A DNA stretch of 64,000 nt from Paenibacillus sp. PL91 (GTDB lineage Bacteria; Bacillota; Bacilli; Paenibacillales; Paenibacillaceae), in assembly GCF_012935325.2 (NCBI RefSeq), contig NZ_JABBYG020000010.1, positions 207,136 through 271,135 on the forward strand. The letters are read 5' to 3'. This document shows, in pieces, positions 26,504 through 35,049 of the stretch (the first letter of the stretch is position 1; every line of letters starts with the position of its first letter). Below the pieces are notes generated by a model. That model was not told the origin of the DNA. It searched no databases and saw only the letters and a program-made list of their open reading frames with translations. Position numbers and translations under genes: made by a program.

Positions 26504-27784
26504 ATGAACAAATTCAGCATTAAGAAAAAAGCGGATTTAGCGCTGCTCTTCTCCGCTATCGGAATATTTGCTGCTTTTCCCTTTCACGATACGTTTATGG
26601 GGGGACTTTTATTCTCTCTCTTTAGCGCTGCAACGATCGGCGGACTCGCTGATTCCTTTGCGGTAAGCGCCTTGTTCGGCAATCCTTTGAGGATCAAGTG
26701 GCCGTCATGGATGGGCACCAACATCATTTCTCGCAACCGGGAACGGTTAATTGGCGAGCTTGTGAAGATGGTGCAAAATGAATTGCTGACCATTCCGAAC
26801 ATTAAGGAGAGGCTGGACGAGTACAACATCGCGGATGTACTGGTCACTTATTTGAAGCAGCATGGCGGCGAAGAGGGCATCAACGATATTTTGCAGCAGG
26901 TGGCAGACGATGTCATTACGACGATTGATTTGCAGGAGCTGGCCAAAATGGTGCAAACCTTCTTGTTCGAGCATGCCGATTCGATTCCAGTAGCGGATAT
27001 CGCGGCTGATGCCGGCGATTGGACGATTCGAAATGGATACGATGACCGTATAATCGAATTTATTATTCCAGAGCTTATAAAAATCGTGAAGTCGGCGCCT
27101 TTTGAAGCCGTCGTCAGCCAAATCGTAGATTCTGCGATTCGCTCTTATGAAGGGGATCAATTCCGCAGGAAGCTGATTGATGTTTCAGCAGGCTTGGAAT
27201 CGGCGAATATTAGCGGCAAGCTGCAGCAGTGGCTGGTGTCGTTTCTGGAGAAATTCCATTCCGAGGACCACCCGCAGCGCCAGAAGCTTAAAGCTTTTAT
27301 AGCCCAATTTGTTGCTAGGCTTCGTACAGATGAGCAGCTGCGCAGCCGAATTGAAGCGGGCAAGGCGGCCCTTCTCTCATCTGTGAAGGAAGCGATCAAG
27401 CTTGATGTTTACATACAGCGAGGACTGGAGTCCATTCGCAGTGCCGCAGCAGCGAATGCGGAGGGGCAGCTTGCGCGTTATCCATGGATTAAGGAGAAGC
27501 TGCATGAAGGCATTAAGACGTTGGAGGGCAACAAGGAGCTGCTCACCCGCATTGATCAATACGTCAAGACAACCGTGCTCAAGTGGATGGAGCAGAAGCA
27601 TTCGTACATCGGCAGGATGGTGACCGACAAGCTGAACAGCTTCTCTGAAGAGGAGCTTATCGAGCTGGTAAAAGAGAAAGCGGGACGCGATTTGCAATAC
27701 ATTCGGATTAACGGCATGGGAGTTGGAGCGCTTATTGGCGTAGTGCTGCATCTAGCAACCTTTTGGATCGGAGGGCAAGCATAA
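26504..27784 (+). CDS. DUF445 family membrane protein (copy 1)
   Basis: A DUF445 (YheB-like) protein of 426 residues with two N-terminal hydrophobic segments (about 10-55, with GGLADSFAVSALFGNPL typical of the family), a long helical, charged central region and a C-terminal hydrophobic anchor (GVGALIGVVLHLATFWIGG). ATG at 26504 is chosen because GGAG lies 7 bases upstream. The family has no settled biochemical role. Its stop overlaps the start of a second DUF445 protein (TAATG), so the two are likely made together and may form a heteromer. Confidence 0.85.
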   Translation: MNKFSIKKKADLALLFSAIGIFAAFPFHDTFMGGLLFSLFSAATIGGLADSFAVSALFGNPLRIKWPSWMGTNIISRNRERLIGELVKMVQNELLTIPNIKERLDEYNIADVLVTYLKQHGGEEGINDILQQVADDVITTIDLQELAKMVQTFLFEHADSIPVADIAADAGDWTIRNGYDDRIIEFIIPELIKIVKSAPFEAVVSQIVDSAIRSYEGDQFRRKLIDVSAGLESANISGKLQQWLVSFLEKFHSEDHPQRQKLKAFIAQFVARLRTDEQLRSRIEAGKAALLSSVKEAIKLDVYIQRGLESIRSAAAANAEGQLARYPWIKEKLHEGIKTLEGNKELLTRIDQYVKTTVLKWMEQKHSYIGRMVTDKLNSFSEEELIELVKEKAGRDLQYIRINGMGVGALIGVVLHLATFWIGGQA

Positions 27785-29118
27785 TGGCAATGAGAAAAAA
27801 AGCAAATCGCAGCTTAATTTTGTTAGCCGTCTTATTCGTCCTTGCTGCTTGCTGCTTGTATGTGTTTCCGGACAATTGGTGGACCCGAATGCTGCTTTAC
27901 ACGACTGAAGCAGGTCTTGTCGGAGCATTGGCCGATTTGTTTGCGGTAACGGTTCTATTTCGCCATCCATTTGGTTGGAAGTGGATTCCGCATACGGCAA
28001 TAATTCCGAGAAATCGCGATAAGCTGATTGAAGGCGTCGCGAATATGGTCGAGCAGCAATTGCTCAGCAAAGATTTGCTAAAGGATAAAGTGAGCCAGAT
28101 CTCTCTTGTTGAGATCGCGATTGCATGGGTAGACCGCCGTCCAGGCGGCATGCTCGCGGAGCAGGGCTGGCGGCTCGTGTCGGGGCTTCTGGCTAAGCTG
28201 GATCTTAAAGGGCTATCCGTCGTTTTGGATGAGAAAGCTCGCAAAAGCTTAAGCAACGTTAATATGTCACCTTATGCAGGCAAGGCGCTGAAGTGGGTGA
28301 TGGATCAGGGCAATTTTCAAAGCTGGCTCAATTATGTCGTTGAGTTTGCGGCTGTGAAGGCTGCCGATGAGCAGACAAAGCTCGTTATCCGGGAGCTGCT
28401 TGGCAAGGAGAAGGAGAAATTCGTTAACCAAGGAAGCATTTTTTCCAAGTGGCTCAAAAAAATGGCTGTCGAAATCGCGGAATCAACCAATGCGCTTAAC
28501 CTCGACGATGCGACTAATGTGTTATATGACGATTTGCAGCGATTAATCGATGACTTGCGAAATCCGCAGCATGAGCTTCGCGTTTTGATTGAAGACATGG
28601 TGTATCAGCTGGCTGACCATTTGCAAAATCGCGAGGACGTTTCTGCTGCTGTCAACGAGTGGAGAGACGAGGTCATCGAGAAAATTTCTTTTCTGCCTTC
28701 GATTGAAGCCTTGCTTGGCAATGTGAGACAGCTGTTGATGAAGGGTCAGGGCATGCAGCTTGTTGTGTTAGAGAAGCATTCCGTTAATCATACCGACATA
28801 AAGGATTTGATTAATCAGTTTATTAAATCTTATTGGGACTGGTTTAAGGCGAGTGAGGAAACGAAGAGCTGGCTGGAGCAATATGCCCAAAAATTCGTTC
28901 ATAAAATGATCGATACGGAGCATGCGATTATCGGTGTCATCGTGCGCAAGACGCTGGATAGCTTTACGGAGCAGAAGCTGGTGTACTTCATTGAGAGCAA
29001 GGTCGAGACCGATCTGCAGCGTATTCGTTTGAACGGAGCGTATATTGGGTCAGCGCTTGGAGCCGCCTTTTATCTCCTGCTGCATGGCGTTTACGAGCCG
29101 ATATTACGATTGTTTTGA
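27784..29118 (+). CDS. DUF445 family membrane protein (copy 2)
   Basis: Second DUF445 protein, 444 residues, overlapping the first by one base (TAATG). GGAGGG at 27770-27775 serves the ATG at 27784. It has an N-terminal hydrophobic pair (about 10-55, GLVGALADLFAVTVLFRHPFGWKWIPHTAIIPRNRDKLI), a helical body and a C-terminal membrane segment. The family motif around ADLFAVTVLFRHP is parallel to ADSFAVSALFGNP in copy 1, but overall divergence is large, so this is an old duplication. A terminator follows. Function is unknown. Confidence 0.85.
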   Translation: MAMRKKANRSLILLAVLFVLAACCLYVFPDNWWTRMLLYTTEAGLVGALADLFAVTVLFRHPFGWKWIPHTAIIPRNRDKLIEGVANMVEQQLLSKDLLKDKVSQISLVEIAIAWVDRRPGGMLAEQGWRLVSGLLAKLDLKGLSVVLDEKARKSLSNVNMSPYAGKALKWVMDQGNFQSWLNYVVEFAAVKAADEQTKLVIRELLGKEKEKFVNQGSIFSKWLKKMAVEIAESTNALNLDDATNVLYDDLQRLIDDLRNPQHELRVLIEDMVYQLADHLQNREDVSAAVNEWRDEVIEKISFLPSIEALLGNVRQLLMKGQGMQLVVLEKHSVNHTDIKDLINQFIKSYWDWFKASEETKSWLEQYAQKFVHKMIDTEHAIIGVIVRKTLDSFTEQKLVYFIESKVETDLQRIRLNGAYIGSALGAAFYLLLHGVYEPILRLF

Positions 29119-29122
29119 CGCG

Positions 29123-29167
29123 AAGCCCTTACTCATTAGTTCTGCTAATGGGAAGGGCTTTTTTTGT
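29123..29167 (+). terminator. Intrinsic terminator after the DUF445 pair
   Basis: AAGCCCTT...CATTAG pairs with CTAATG...AAGGGCTT (29123-29160), followed by a seven-T run. Confidence 0.85.
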
Positions 29168-29191
29168 TCCTGCCTTACTCTGTTTTTTTCT

Positions 29192-29221
29192 TTGAAACAT
29201 TCGATGTAGATCAAGTATAAA
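29192..29221 (+). promoter_or_regulatory. Promoter of the WG-repeat gene
   Basis: TTGAAA at 29192-29197 and TATAAA at 29216-29221 are 18 bases apart (5/6 and 5/6 matches). Confidence 0.6.
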
Positions 29222-29293
29222 GGTCTCACAACAAAACAGGTTGAGCTGTCGTCTATACTAAATAATGGATACAACTAGTGAGGGAGCGTGAGC

Positions 29294-30379
29294 TTGTTGC
29301 TTAAAAAGATCGCTGCAATCGCCGGATTGGCGGTAATGGTGTTCGTACTTGCCAGGTTGGGGCAAGGCCAGGTGAAGGTAGCGTTAGCCGCAGAGGCGGC
29401 TGTAGAGGTGATGGAGAATGTTAATCTGTATCCTATCGAGGACAAGGGCAAATACGGATTCATTAACAGCAAAGGCGAGATGGTGATCGAGCCGATCTAC
29501 GATAGCCTCGGATATTCTTTCCAGCCTAGAGGCTCGGTCCAAGAGGAAGACCGCGTTGTCAAGAAGCAGATTTACTTCAGCTTCATGGGAGAACAGCAGC
29601 TCGTGTGTACGCAGAGGAACTGTGGGGTTCTGTATGATGGGTTAGCGTTGTATATGGCAAAAGTTCAGGCAGCCGACAGCACCACCGTGACAAGGTTCGG
29701 ATATATCGACAGTAAAGGGAAGGTTGTCATTCAGCCGATCTACAACACAGCTTATAATTTTTCCGAAGGCTTGGCGCGAGTCAATCAGGGGAAAGCTTCC
29801 GGTTATATCAATACGAAGGGCGAGCTGGTCATACCGTATCGTTTCAGCAAAACTTCCGATTTCTCCGAAGGGTTGGCGGCTGCCAGCCTGACAGTAGGTG
29901 GAAAATACGGATTTATCGATCCTTCCGGCAAGTTCGTCATCTCTCCCGGATTCGACTATGTGTATCTATTCTCCGATGGAGCGGCCGCTGTGATGCTGAA
30001 CGGCAAATACGGATACATCGACAAGACGGGTAAATACATTCTGCCTCCTGAGTTAACTATGGCGCAGCCTTTCTCGGAAGGTCTGGCATTCGTCGAACGC
30101 AATGGGGTATCTTTCTACATCAACAAGAAGGGCGAGAAGACCATTCAAAATCTTACGGCTGGAGGAACGTTCTCGGGCGGTTTGGCTCCTGCAAGCAGAG
30201 GGCAAACCTATGGATATATCAATAAGTCTGGCACCTTCGTTATCAAGTCACAGTTCGAATGGGCCAATTCCTTCTCCGGTGATCTGGCGGAGGTTTATTT
30301 GCCCAGTTCAGAATCCCCCTACTATGTGAGTGGATTTATCGACCGCCGCGGGACAATCGTATGGCCGCCTCAATCATAA
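29294..30379 (+). CDS. Secreted WG-repeat protein
   Basis: A 361-residue exported protein with at least five WG (KWGEKG-type) repeats of about 45-50 residues. These are visible as repeats of KYGFINSKGEMVIEPIYD, GYIDSKGKVVIQPIYN, KYGFIDPSGKFVISPGFD and KYGYIDKTGKYILPPEL, each followed by an FSEGLA-type strand. An N-terminal hydrophobic segment ending near LAAEA acts as a signal or anchor. TTG at 29294 fits AGGGAG at 29281-29286 better than the GTG at 29288. The repeats probably form a beta-rich scaffold for binding; no enzymatic motif is seen. It has its own promoter and terminator. Confidence 0.85.
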   Translation: MLLKKIAAIAGLAVMVFVLARLGQGQVKVALAAEAAVEVMENVNLYPIEDKGKYGFINSKGEMVIEPIYDSLGYSFQPRGSVQEEDRVVKKQIYFSFMGEQQLVCTQRNCGVLYDGLALYMAKVQAADSTTVTRFGYIDSKGKVVIQPIYNTAYNFSEGLARVNQGKASGYINTKGELVIPYRFSKTSDFSEGLAAASLTVGGKYGFIDPSGKFVISPGFDYVYLFSDGAAAVMLNGKYGYIDKTGKYILPPELTMAQPFSEGLAFVERNGVSFYINKKGEKTIQNLTAGGTFSGGLAPASRGQTYGYINKSGTFVIKSQFEWANSFSGDLAEVYLPSSESPYYVSGFIDRRGTIVWPPQS

Positions 30380-30419
30380 GAGTAGAACAGAAGACAAGGA
30401 TTGAAAATGTAATGAAAGC

Positions 30420-30458
30420 GGAATCCAGATGTTAGTACTCTGGATTCCTTTTTTTTTG
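30420..30458. terminator. Terminator between convergent WG-repeat and beta-lactamase-like genes
   Basis: GGAATCCAG (30420-30428) pairs with CTGGATTCC (30440-30448), followed by about nine T residues. Confidence 0.85.
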
Positions 30459-30534
30459 TTTTTTTGTTCGCGCTCATGCCTGGATTCTTCCATCCATTTC
30501 TGTAATCGAGTATATATGACTTGAAAGAAAGAAC

Positions 30535-31335
30535 TCATAAAATGTTTAATTGCTCCAGACATTCGAGTGTAATGGTTTTGGCGGCGGTGCCGCTGCCGTC
30601 CACGTTCGTGGCAAATACCCATGCAACCTTATCGGTTTCCACATAACCCACATACCAGCCGAGTCCTAGATCGGACAACCTCGTACCCGTTTTTCCATGA
30701 ATCGTGTAGTCGTCCTGTTCGTTATCGATCATAAGTCGTTTGACTGTTTTCATAGTTTGCTCTTGGAACGGTAGAGATTCTTCTACAAGCTTCTCCATGA
30801 ATTGGGCTTGCTCTTGTGCGGAGATGGTTAAGCTGCTGTTCAACCAGAACTTATCAATCCCGCCGCTAATGTCTTGATTGCCATATTGGATCCGACTCAG
30901 GTTGGCCTGCATCCGTACGAGACCGATATCCCGAGCTAGCGCTTGGTAATACCAGATGGCGGAATGCCTCATGGCAGAACCTAGCGTATGATCCCGATTC
31001 CAGACGTCAAACTCCCGGACGACCCCATCCCAGCGTTTTACTTCGTACTCATCCTCAAGGGCATGCTCTTCTAAGCCAATTAATGCATTCGCTACTTTGA
31101 AAGAGGACTCAGGCGTGAAGCGTTGATTGCTCCTCTTAAGGTTGTAGGTGTAGATCTTATTCGTCTTCAGGTTTTTGATTACGGTAGTGCCAGAAACACC
31201 ATGGAATAGTTCCTCTACATGAAGTGCTTTGTCACTGGAATTAGCGTCAGCCGAGCTCACGATACTGCTAAGGGGGTCTGCACTTGTTAGAAGCAGGGCA
31301 AAAAACAGCAAAACGATAACTGCGACTTTTTTCAT
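30535..31335 (-). CDS. Class D beta-lactamase-like serine hydrolase
   Basis: A 266-residue exported protein of the class D (OXA-type) beta-lactamase fold. From ATG at 31335 (GGAGGAGG lies 8 bases upstream) the catalytic motifs are in order. They are SSFK (Ser77 nucleophile, Lys80), SAI (Ser125), YGN at 151-153 within YGNQDISGGIDKFWL, and KTG at 215-217. Residues 1-30 form a signal sequence. Related chromosomal proteins in Bacillus (YbxI/BSU-1) have weak beta-lactamase activity, while the BlaR/MecR sensor domain shares this fold but is membrane-fused. Here no such fusion exists. It is divergent from a MocR-type regulator. Whether it confers resistance is unknown. Confidence 0.88.
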   Translation of the reverse strand: MKKVAVIVLLFFALLLTSADPLSSIVSSADANSSDKALHVEELFHGVSGTTVIKNLKTNKIYTYNLKRSNQRFTPESSFKVANALIGLEEHALEDEYEVKRWDGVVREFDVWNRDHTLGSAMRHSAIWYYQALARDIGLVRMQANLSRIQYGNQDISGGIDKFWLNSSLTISAQEQAQFMEKLVEESLPFQEQTMKTVKRLMIDNEQDDYTIHGKTGTRLSDLGLGWYVGYVETDKVAWVFATNVDGSGTAAKTITLECLEQLNIL

Positions 31336-31447
31336 CTTGTATTCCTCCTCCAACATCAGCATAATGGTCCAAATAGACTCCGACGAAATGGGCTTCGTCC
31401 TGTTGAGTATACGGGTATTTGTATGATTTCAAAATGGTGTTATTCAT

Positions 31448-31467
31448 GAACTGTACCCTTACAGTTC
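31448..31467. promoter_or_regulatory. Palindromic candidate operator between beta-lactamase-like and MocR genes
   Basis: GAACTGTA (31448-31455) and TACAGTTC (31460-31467) are perfect inverted copies separated by CCCT. The site is just before the ribosome binding site of the MocR gene, a reasonable place for autoregulation. Confidence 0.5.
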
Positions 31468-31489
31468 GGAGTGAAAGGGGGTAACTAGG

Positions 31490-32869
31490 ATGCTATATGA
31501 AGAGATTGTGGATGAGATGATGCAGCGCATTGAGCGAGGCTTATTGAAGCCGGGGAACAAACTGCCTTCAATCCGAAATTTATCCCAAGACTTCGCTTGC
31601 AGCAAGAACACGGTGATTAAGGCTTATGTCGAATTAGAGAAGAGGCATATCATCTATTCCGTGCCGCAAAGCGGTTATTATGTCATTGAGGGATACCGAG
31701 GACGGGAAAAATTAGAGGAAACGCAGGTGGACATTGATTTTCTCTCAGCCGGACCTGATCGACAGGCTATGCCCTATCGCGACTTTCAGCACTGTATCAA
31801 TCAGGCCATTGAACGATACAAAGAAGAGATGTTCACGTATTCGGATGTTCAAGGACTATATTCGTTGCGAGTCCAGCTGGCCAGGCATTTGCAAGGGTTA
31901 CAGGTGTTCACCGTACCCGACCGAATCTATGTGGTATCCGGCTCGCAGCAAGCTCTGCATTTGCTTGTATCTCTGCCTTTTCCCAATGGCAAGCGTAATA
32001 TATGTCTCGAACAACCCACACATGCCGGGTTTATTGAATCCATTCGACAACATGGAAGGGAGGCATATGGAATTGAAGTAGGGAAAAAGGGTATTGACCT
32101 AAAGCAATTGGAAGAGCTGTTCAAGCATCATGACATCAAGCTGTTCTACATGGTCTCCCGATTTCACAACCCGACCGGTTACAGCCATACGAATGAGGAG
32201 AGGAGAAGGATCGTCGAACTGGCGCAGCAATATGATGTGTACATCTTGGAAGACGACTATATGGGCGACCTCGACTCAAACGCAAAGGCCGATCCGATGT
32301 TTGTTTACGATCCTTCTGGTAGAGTGATCTATGTGAAAAGCTTCTCGAAAGTTATGCTTCCCGGCCTCCGACTCGGTCTAGCGGTGCTCCCTGACGAGTT
32401 GCGGGAAGCTTTTCTACGAGCCAAGTTTGCTGCGGACGTGCATACGCCGATGCTTACGCAAGGAGCGCTTGAGATATACCTCCAGAGTGGAATGTTCAAA
32501 GCGCATATCGATCGTATGAGGCAGCTTTATAGCAAGAAGGCCGTCTTATTACAGCAAGCTTACAAAACGTGGCTGCCTGCAGCTGTCACCTACTCGGGTT
32601 CGTTATCCGGGTTCTATTCCACTATTGAATTGCCTTTGCCGCTTAAGGCTAAGCAGCTGGCTGATTATCTGAAGCAGCAACGTGTATGGGTAGACCATGC
32701 AGAGCGCATGTATATCCCCGAATTTTCCAAGGATAACGTGATACGTCTCAGTATTTCTCAGGTGGAAGAGGCTCTCATAGAGGAAGGAGTTCAAATCATC
32801 GCTAGGGGGATCACTGAGCTGCTGAGCAGGCGGACGGAAGTTAGGTTTGTGAGCAAGGGTCAAGGATAA
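31490..32869 (+). CDS. MocR-family regulator (GntR helix-turn-helix plus aminotransferase-like domain)
   Basis: A 459-residue regulator. The GntR winged helix spans about residues 1-65 (GNKLPSIRNLSQDFACSKNTVIKAYVELE), followed by a fold-type-I aminotransferase-like domain with NPTGYSHTNEERR, ILEDDYMGDL and the PLP lysine Lys287 in VKSFSKVMLPGLRLG. AAAGGGGG precedes the ATG by 8 bases. Unlike the MocR at 24-25 kb, it lies divergent from a class D beta-lactamase-like gene, separated by a palindrome that may be its operator. It is followed by an Rrf2 gene with its own promoter. Confidence 0.9.
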   Translation: MLYEEIVDEMMQRIERGLLKPGNKLPSIRNLSQDFACSKNTVIKAYVELEKRHIIYSVPQSGYYVIEGYRGREKLEETQVDIDFLSAGPDRQAMPYRDFQHCINQAIERYKEEMFTYSDVQGLYSLRVQLARHLQGLQVFTVPDRIYVVSGSQQALHLLVSLPFPNGKRNICLEQPTHAGFIESIRQHGREAYGIEVGKKGIDLKQLEELFKHHDIKLFYMVSRFHNPTGYSHTNEERRRIVELAQQYDVYILEDDYMGDLDSNAKADPMFVYDPSGRVIYVKSFSKVMLPGLRLGLAVLPDELREAFLRAKFAADVHTPMLTQGALEIYLQSGMFKAHIDRMRQLYSKKAVLLQQAYKTWLPAAVTYSGSLSGFYSTIELPLPLKAKQLADYLKQQRVWVDHAERMYIPEFSKDNVIRLSISQVEEALIEEGVQIIARGITELLSRRTEVRFVSKGQG

Positions 32870-32892
32870 TGATATGGTGATGCCAAAAAAAC

Positions 32893-32921
32893 TTGCCTTT
32901 AAGATCGATTGCAGTTATTAT
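32893..32921 (+). promoter_or_regulatory. Promoter of the Rrf2 gene
   Basis: TTGCCT at 32893-32898 and TATTAT at 32916-32921 with a 17-base spacer (4/6 and 5/6 matches). Confidence 0.5.
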
Positions 32922-32952
32922 GGATTCATAAAGTCGTTAATGGAGGTGCTGA

Positions 32953-33351
32953 ATGAAATATTCCCAGGCGACCGATTATGCGCTTCATGCGATGCTCTAT
33001 CTGGTAACGGCGGCGCCTGATAAGCCTGTTGGCATACAATTGCTTGCTGAGAAGCTTGGCGTTTCGCAGACCTATCTGTCCAAGATGATGACCAAGCTTG
33101 TCAAGGCCGGATTGATTCAATCCTCGCCAGGCGCAAATGGTGGATACCGTCTTAAACGGACGCAGGAAGATGTCTCCTTTCTTGATGTCATTCGTGCGAT
33201 CGAAGGGACTGCTTCCTTGTTCGAATGCAGCCTGAATCACGGAAGCGAATGTCTTATTCAGCAGGTTGTTATAGATGCTGAACGTCAGATGGAGCAGTTT
33301 TTGGAAGACAAAAAAATAGCGGATTTGGCAGTATTATTCAAGACGGAGTAA
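32953..33351 (+). CDS. Rrf2 family transcriptional regulator
   Basis: A 132-residue Rrf2 protein with the usual winged helix (about 1-85: YSQATDYALHAMLYL, LAEKLGVSQTYLSKMMTKLVKAGLI, GANGGYRL). The region that binds an iron-sulfur cluster in IscR and NsrR carries only two cysteines (FECSLNHGSECLIQ), so it may sense redox or thiols directly, or bind a cluster with help. AATGGAGG lies before the ATG. A stem-loop with a T-run overlaps its stop, and a strong inverted repeat follows before the flavoprotein gene, which is the likely target. Confidence 0.9.
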   Translation: MKYSQATDYALHAMLYLVTAAPDKPVGIQLLAEKLGVSQTYLSKMMTKLVKAGLIQSSPGANGGYRLKRTQEDVSFLDVIRAIEGTASLFECSLNHGSECLIQQVVIDAERQMEQFLEDKKIADLAVLFKTE

Positions 33352-33368
33352 TGATCCGTCCTTTTTTT
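33342..33368 (+). terminator. Terminator overlapping the Rrf2 stop codon
   Basis: GACGGA (33342-33347) pairs with TCCGTC (33355-33360) around the stop codon, followed by CTTTTTTT. Confidence 0.65.
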
Positions 33369-33379
33369 AGAGTTATTAA

Positions 33380-33403
33380 AGATATAATGAGTCTATTATA
33401 TCT
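33380..33403. promoter_or_regulatory. Candidate Rrf2 operator before the flavoprotein gene
   Basis: AGATATAAT (33380-33388) and ATTATATCT (33395-33403) are perfect 9-bp inverted copies with a 6-base spacer. The left arm contains TATAAT, which could be a -10 element, so binding would block the promoter. Confidence 0.6.
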
Positions 33404-33438
33404 CTAATATAAATTGAAATGTGAAAGGGAGAATGAAG

Positions 33439-34359
33439 ATGACTCACGATTGTGCTATTATCGGAGGAGGGCCAGCAGGCTTAAATGCTGCTCTAGTGTT
33501 AGGCAGGGCAAGAAAAAATGTGGTAGTTATTGATGAAGGGCGTCCACGAAATGGGGTTACTCGCCATACTCACGGCTTTCTTACTAGAGATCATATAAGT
33601 CCAAGTGAATTTAGGCGAATTGCGAAGGAAGAAATTAGTTCATATCCATCCGTTTATTTTGAGGAGGATACTGCCGTATCGATTACGGGAACCGATGGTG
33701 ATTTTCAAATTACGACTTCACAAGGAAAGAGCTATCGAAGCAAGAAGGTGCTTTTTGCAATAGGAATGAAGGACCTTCCGTTGGATATTAAGGGACTGGC
33801 AGATGTATATGGTAAAAGCGCCTTTATTTGCCCGTATTGTGATGGCTGGGAATTAAGAGAGCAGCCGCTTGTCCTAATAGTCAAGGGAGCAGATGCACTG
33901 CACATGGCCAAAATGATTTCTGGATGGACGAATCATTTAACAATCTGTACCAATGGACCTGATGAATTGACGGACGCACAGCGTGAGGAACTGAATCAGC
34001 ATAACGTTTCTATATTTGACTCACCGATCTTTTCGATAGAATCTAACGAGGGCATGGTGCAGGATGTCGTTCTGGAGGACAGTACAAAGATCTCATGCAA
34101 TGGCCTATTTTTCAGGCCAAAGCTAGTTACCGGATCAGACCTGCCGCAACAAATAGGCTGCGAGATCACAGAAACGGGGACTGTCATCGTCGATCATTTC
34201 GGGAAAACGAACGTTCCGGGCATCTATAGTGCCGGTGATGCAGCATCGCAGCTTCATCAAGCGATTATAGCCGCTTCGTTGGGTTCATTGGCCGGTGTGG
34301 GCATTAACAACGAACTGAATGAAGAGGCTTGGAATAAACCCCAGTCTGGCAAGGAGTAG
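33439..34359 (+). CDS. Thioredoxin-reductase-like FAD-dependent oxidoreductase
   Basis: A 306-residue flavoprotein of the thioredoxin reductase family. The FAD motif is GGGPAG (9-14), the redox-active pair is Cys131/Cys134 in CPYCDGWE, and the second FAD motif is GIYSAGDA near residue 264. The NADPH-binding loop, usually GxGxxA, reads VKGADALHMA and is degenerate, so pyridine nucleotide use is uncertain. ATG at 33439 fits AAAGGGA at 33424-33430. It follows an Rrf2 regulator and a perfect inverted repeat, which suggests redox-controlled expression. A standard TrxB is less likely because of the CPYCDGW motif. Confidence 0.88.
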   Translation: MTHDCAIIGGGPAGLNAALVLGRARKNVVVIDEGRPRNGVTRHTHGFLTRDHISPSEFRRIAKEEISSYPSVYFEEDTAVSITGTDGDFQITTSQGKSYRSKKVLFAIGMKDLPLDIKGLADVYGKSAFICPYCDGWELREQPLVLIVKGADALHMAKMISGWTNHLTICTNGPDELTDAQREELNQHNVSIFDSPIFSIESNEGMVQDVVLEDSTKISCNGLFFRPKLVTGSDLPQQIGCEITETGTVIVDHFGKTNVPGIYSAGDAASQLHQAIIAASLGSLAGVGINNELNEEAWNKPQSGKE

Positions 34360-34380
34360 TTTACACAGTTATATTTGTCT

Positions 34381-34412
34381 GGAAAAGGCAGCCAAGACAG
34401 GCTGCCTTTTCC
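34381..34412 (+). terminator. Intrinsic terminator after the flavoprotein gene
   Basis: A perfect 13-bp stem pairs 34381-34393 with 34400-34412 and has a 6-base loop. The T tract lies within the 3' arm. Confidence 0.75.
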
Positions 34413-34623
34413 CCCATATTGAATAGGTAAAACTGCAATTTGTAAGGCGTCCAAATTCTACTTGGCTGCATTCTTTGGATCTTGATCTTTTCATATCTTA
34501 AAAAGAAATAGACTTAATGTTTATTGATATTGCTTTAAATTCATTCTGAATGCAAATAGGCTGCATAATTGAAGAATTCAGGTTAGAGAAGATTTTGTGG
34601 AACGGAGTGGTAGGTGATCGCGA

Positions 34624-35010
34624 ATGAATATTAAAGCATTTTTGGAGCGGGTTGTTGCTTTGTTTGCGAAGCAGCTAGATGATCATTTGGTAGGCGTATA
34701 CTTACATGGATCATTAGCCATGCACTGCTTCAACCCGGAGACGAGTGACGTCGACCTTCTTGTTGTCGTCAAAAGAGAGCTGAGCGGCGATTTGCGGAAT
34801 AATGTCGTATCGAAGCTGCTAAAGCGCGAGGCTGAAGCTTACGAAGAAAAGACCATTGTAAATATTCAAACAACAATTCACGACCTTTTTGAACGCTTGC
34901 GGCAGATGTGCAATGGACAAACGAACGATGAGAAGGCGGGAGAACTGGAGTTTGTTTCATTTGCCCAATGGATGATCAAGGAAATAAATAGAGGTAAGCC
35001 TGCTTTATAG
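34624..35010 (+). CDS. Short nucleotidyltransferase-domain protein
   Basis: A 128-residue protein whose first 50 residues match the core of aminoglycoside nucleotidyltransferases: GVYLHGSLAM (Gly29-Ser30) and the metal-binding pair Asp42/Asp44 in ETSDVDLLVVV. Known ANT(3'')/ANT(9) enzymes are about 260 residues; here the helical C-terminal substrate-binding half is absent or replaced by about 75 unrecognised residues. It could be a truncated relic, a minimal nucleotidyltransferase or half of a two-protein system. AGGTGAT precedes the ATG. The next gene, 40 bases on, is an aminoglycoside-phosphotransferase-like protein. Confidence 0.7.
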   Translation: MNIKAFLERVVALFAKQLDDHLVGVYLHGSLAMHCFNPETSDVDLLVVVKRELSGDLRNNVVSKLLKREAEAYEEKTIVNIQTTIHDLFERLRQMCNGQTNDEKAGELEFVSFAQWMIKEINRGKPAL

Positions 35011-35049
35011 CTGAACGGTTCCCATCAATTTCAAAAGCGAGGAAAATAA

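Noticed and set aside
30535..31335. BlaR1/MecR1 signal sensor
   Set aside because: The serine-hydrolase fold is a separate secreted protein with an N-terminal signal, without the membrane metalloprotease region of those sensors.
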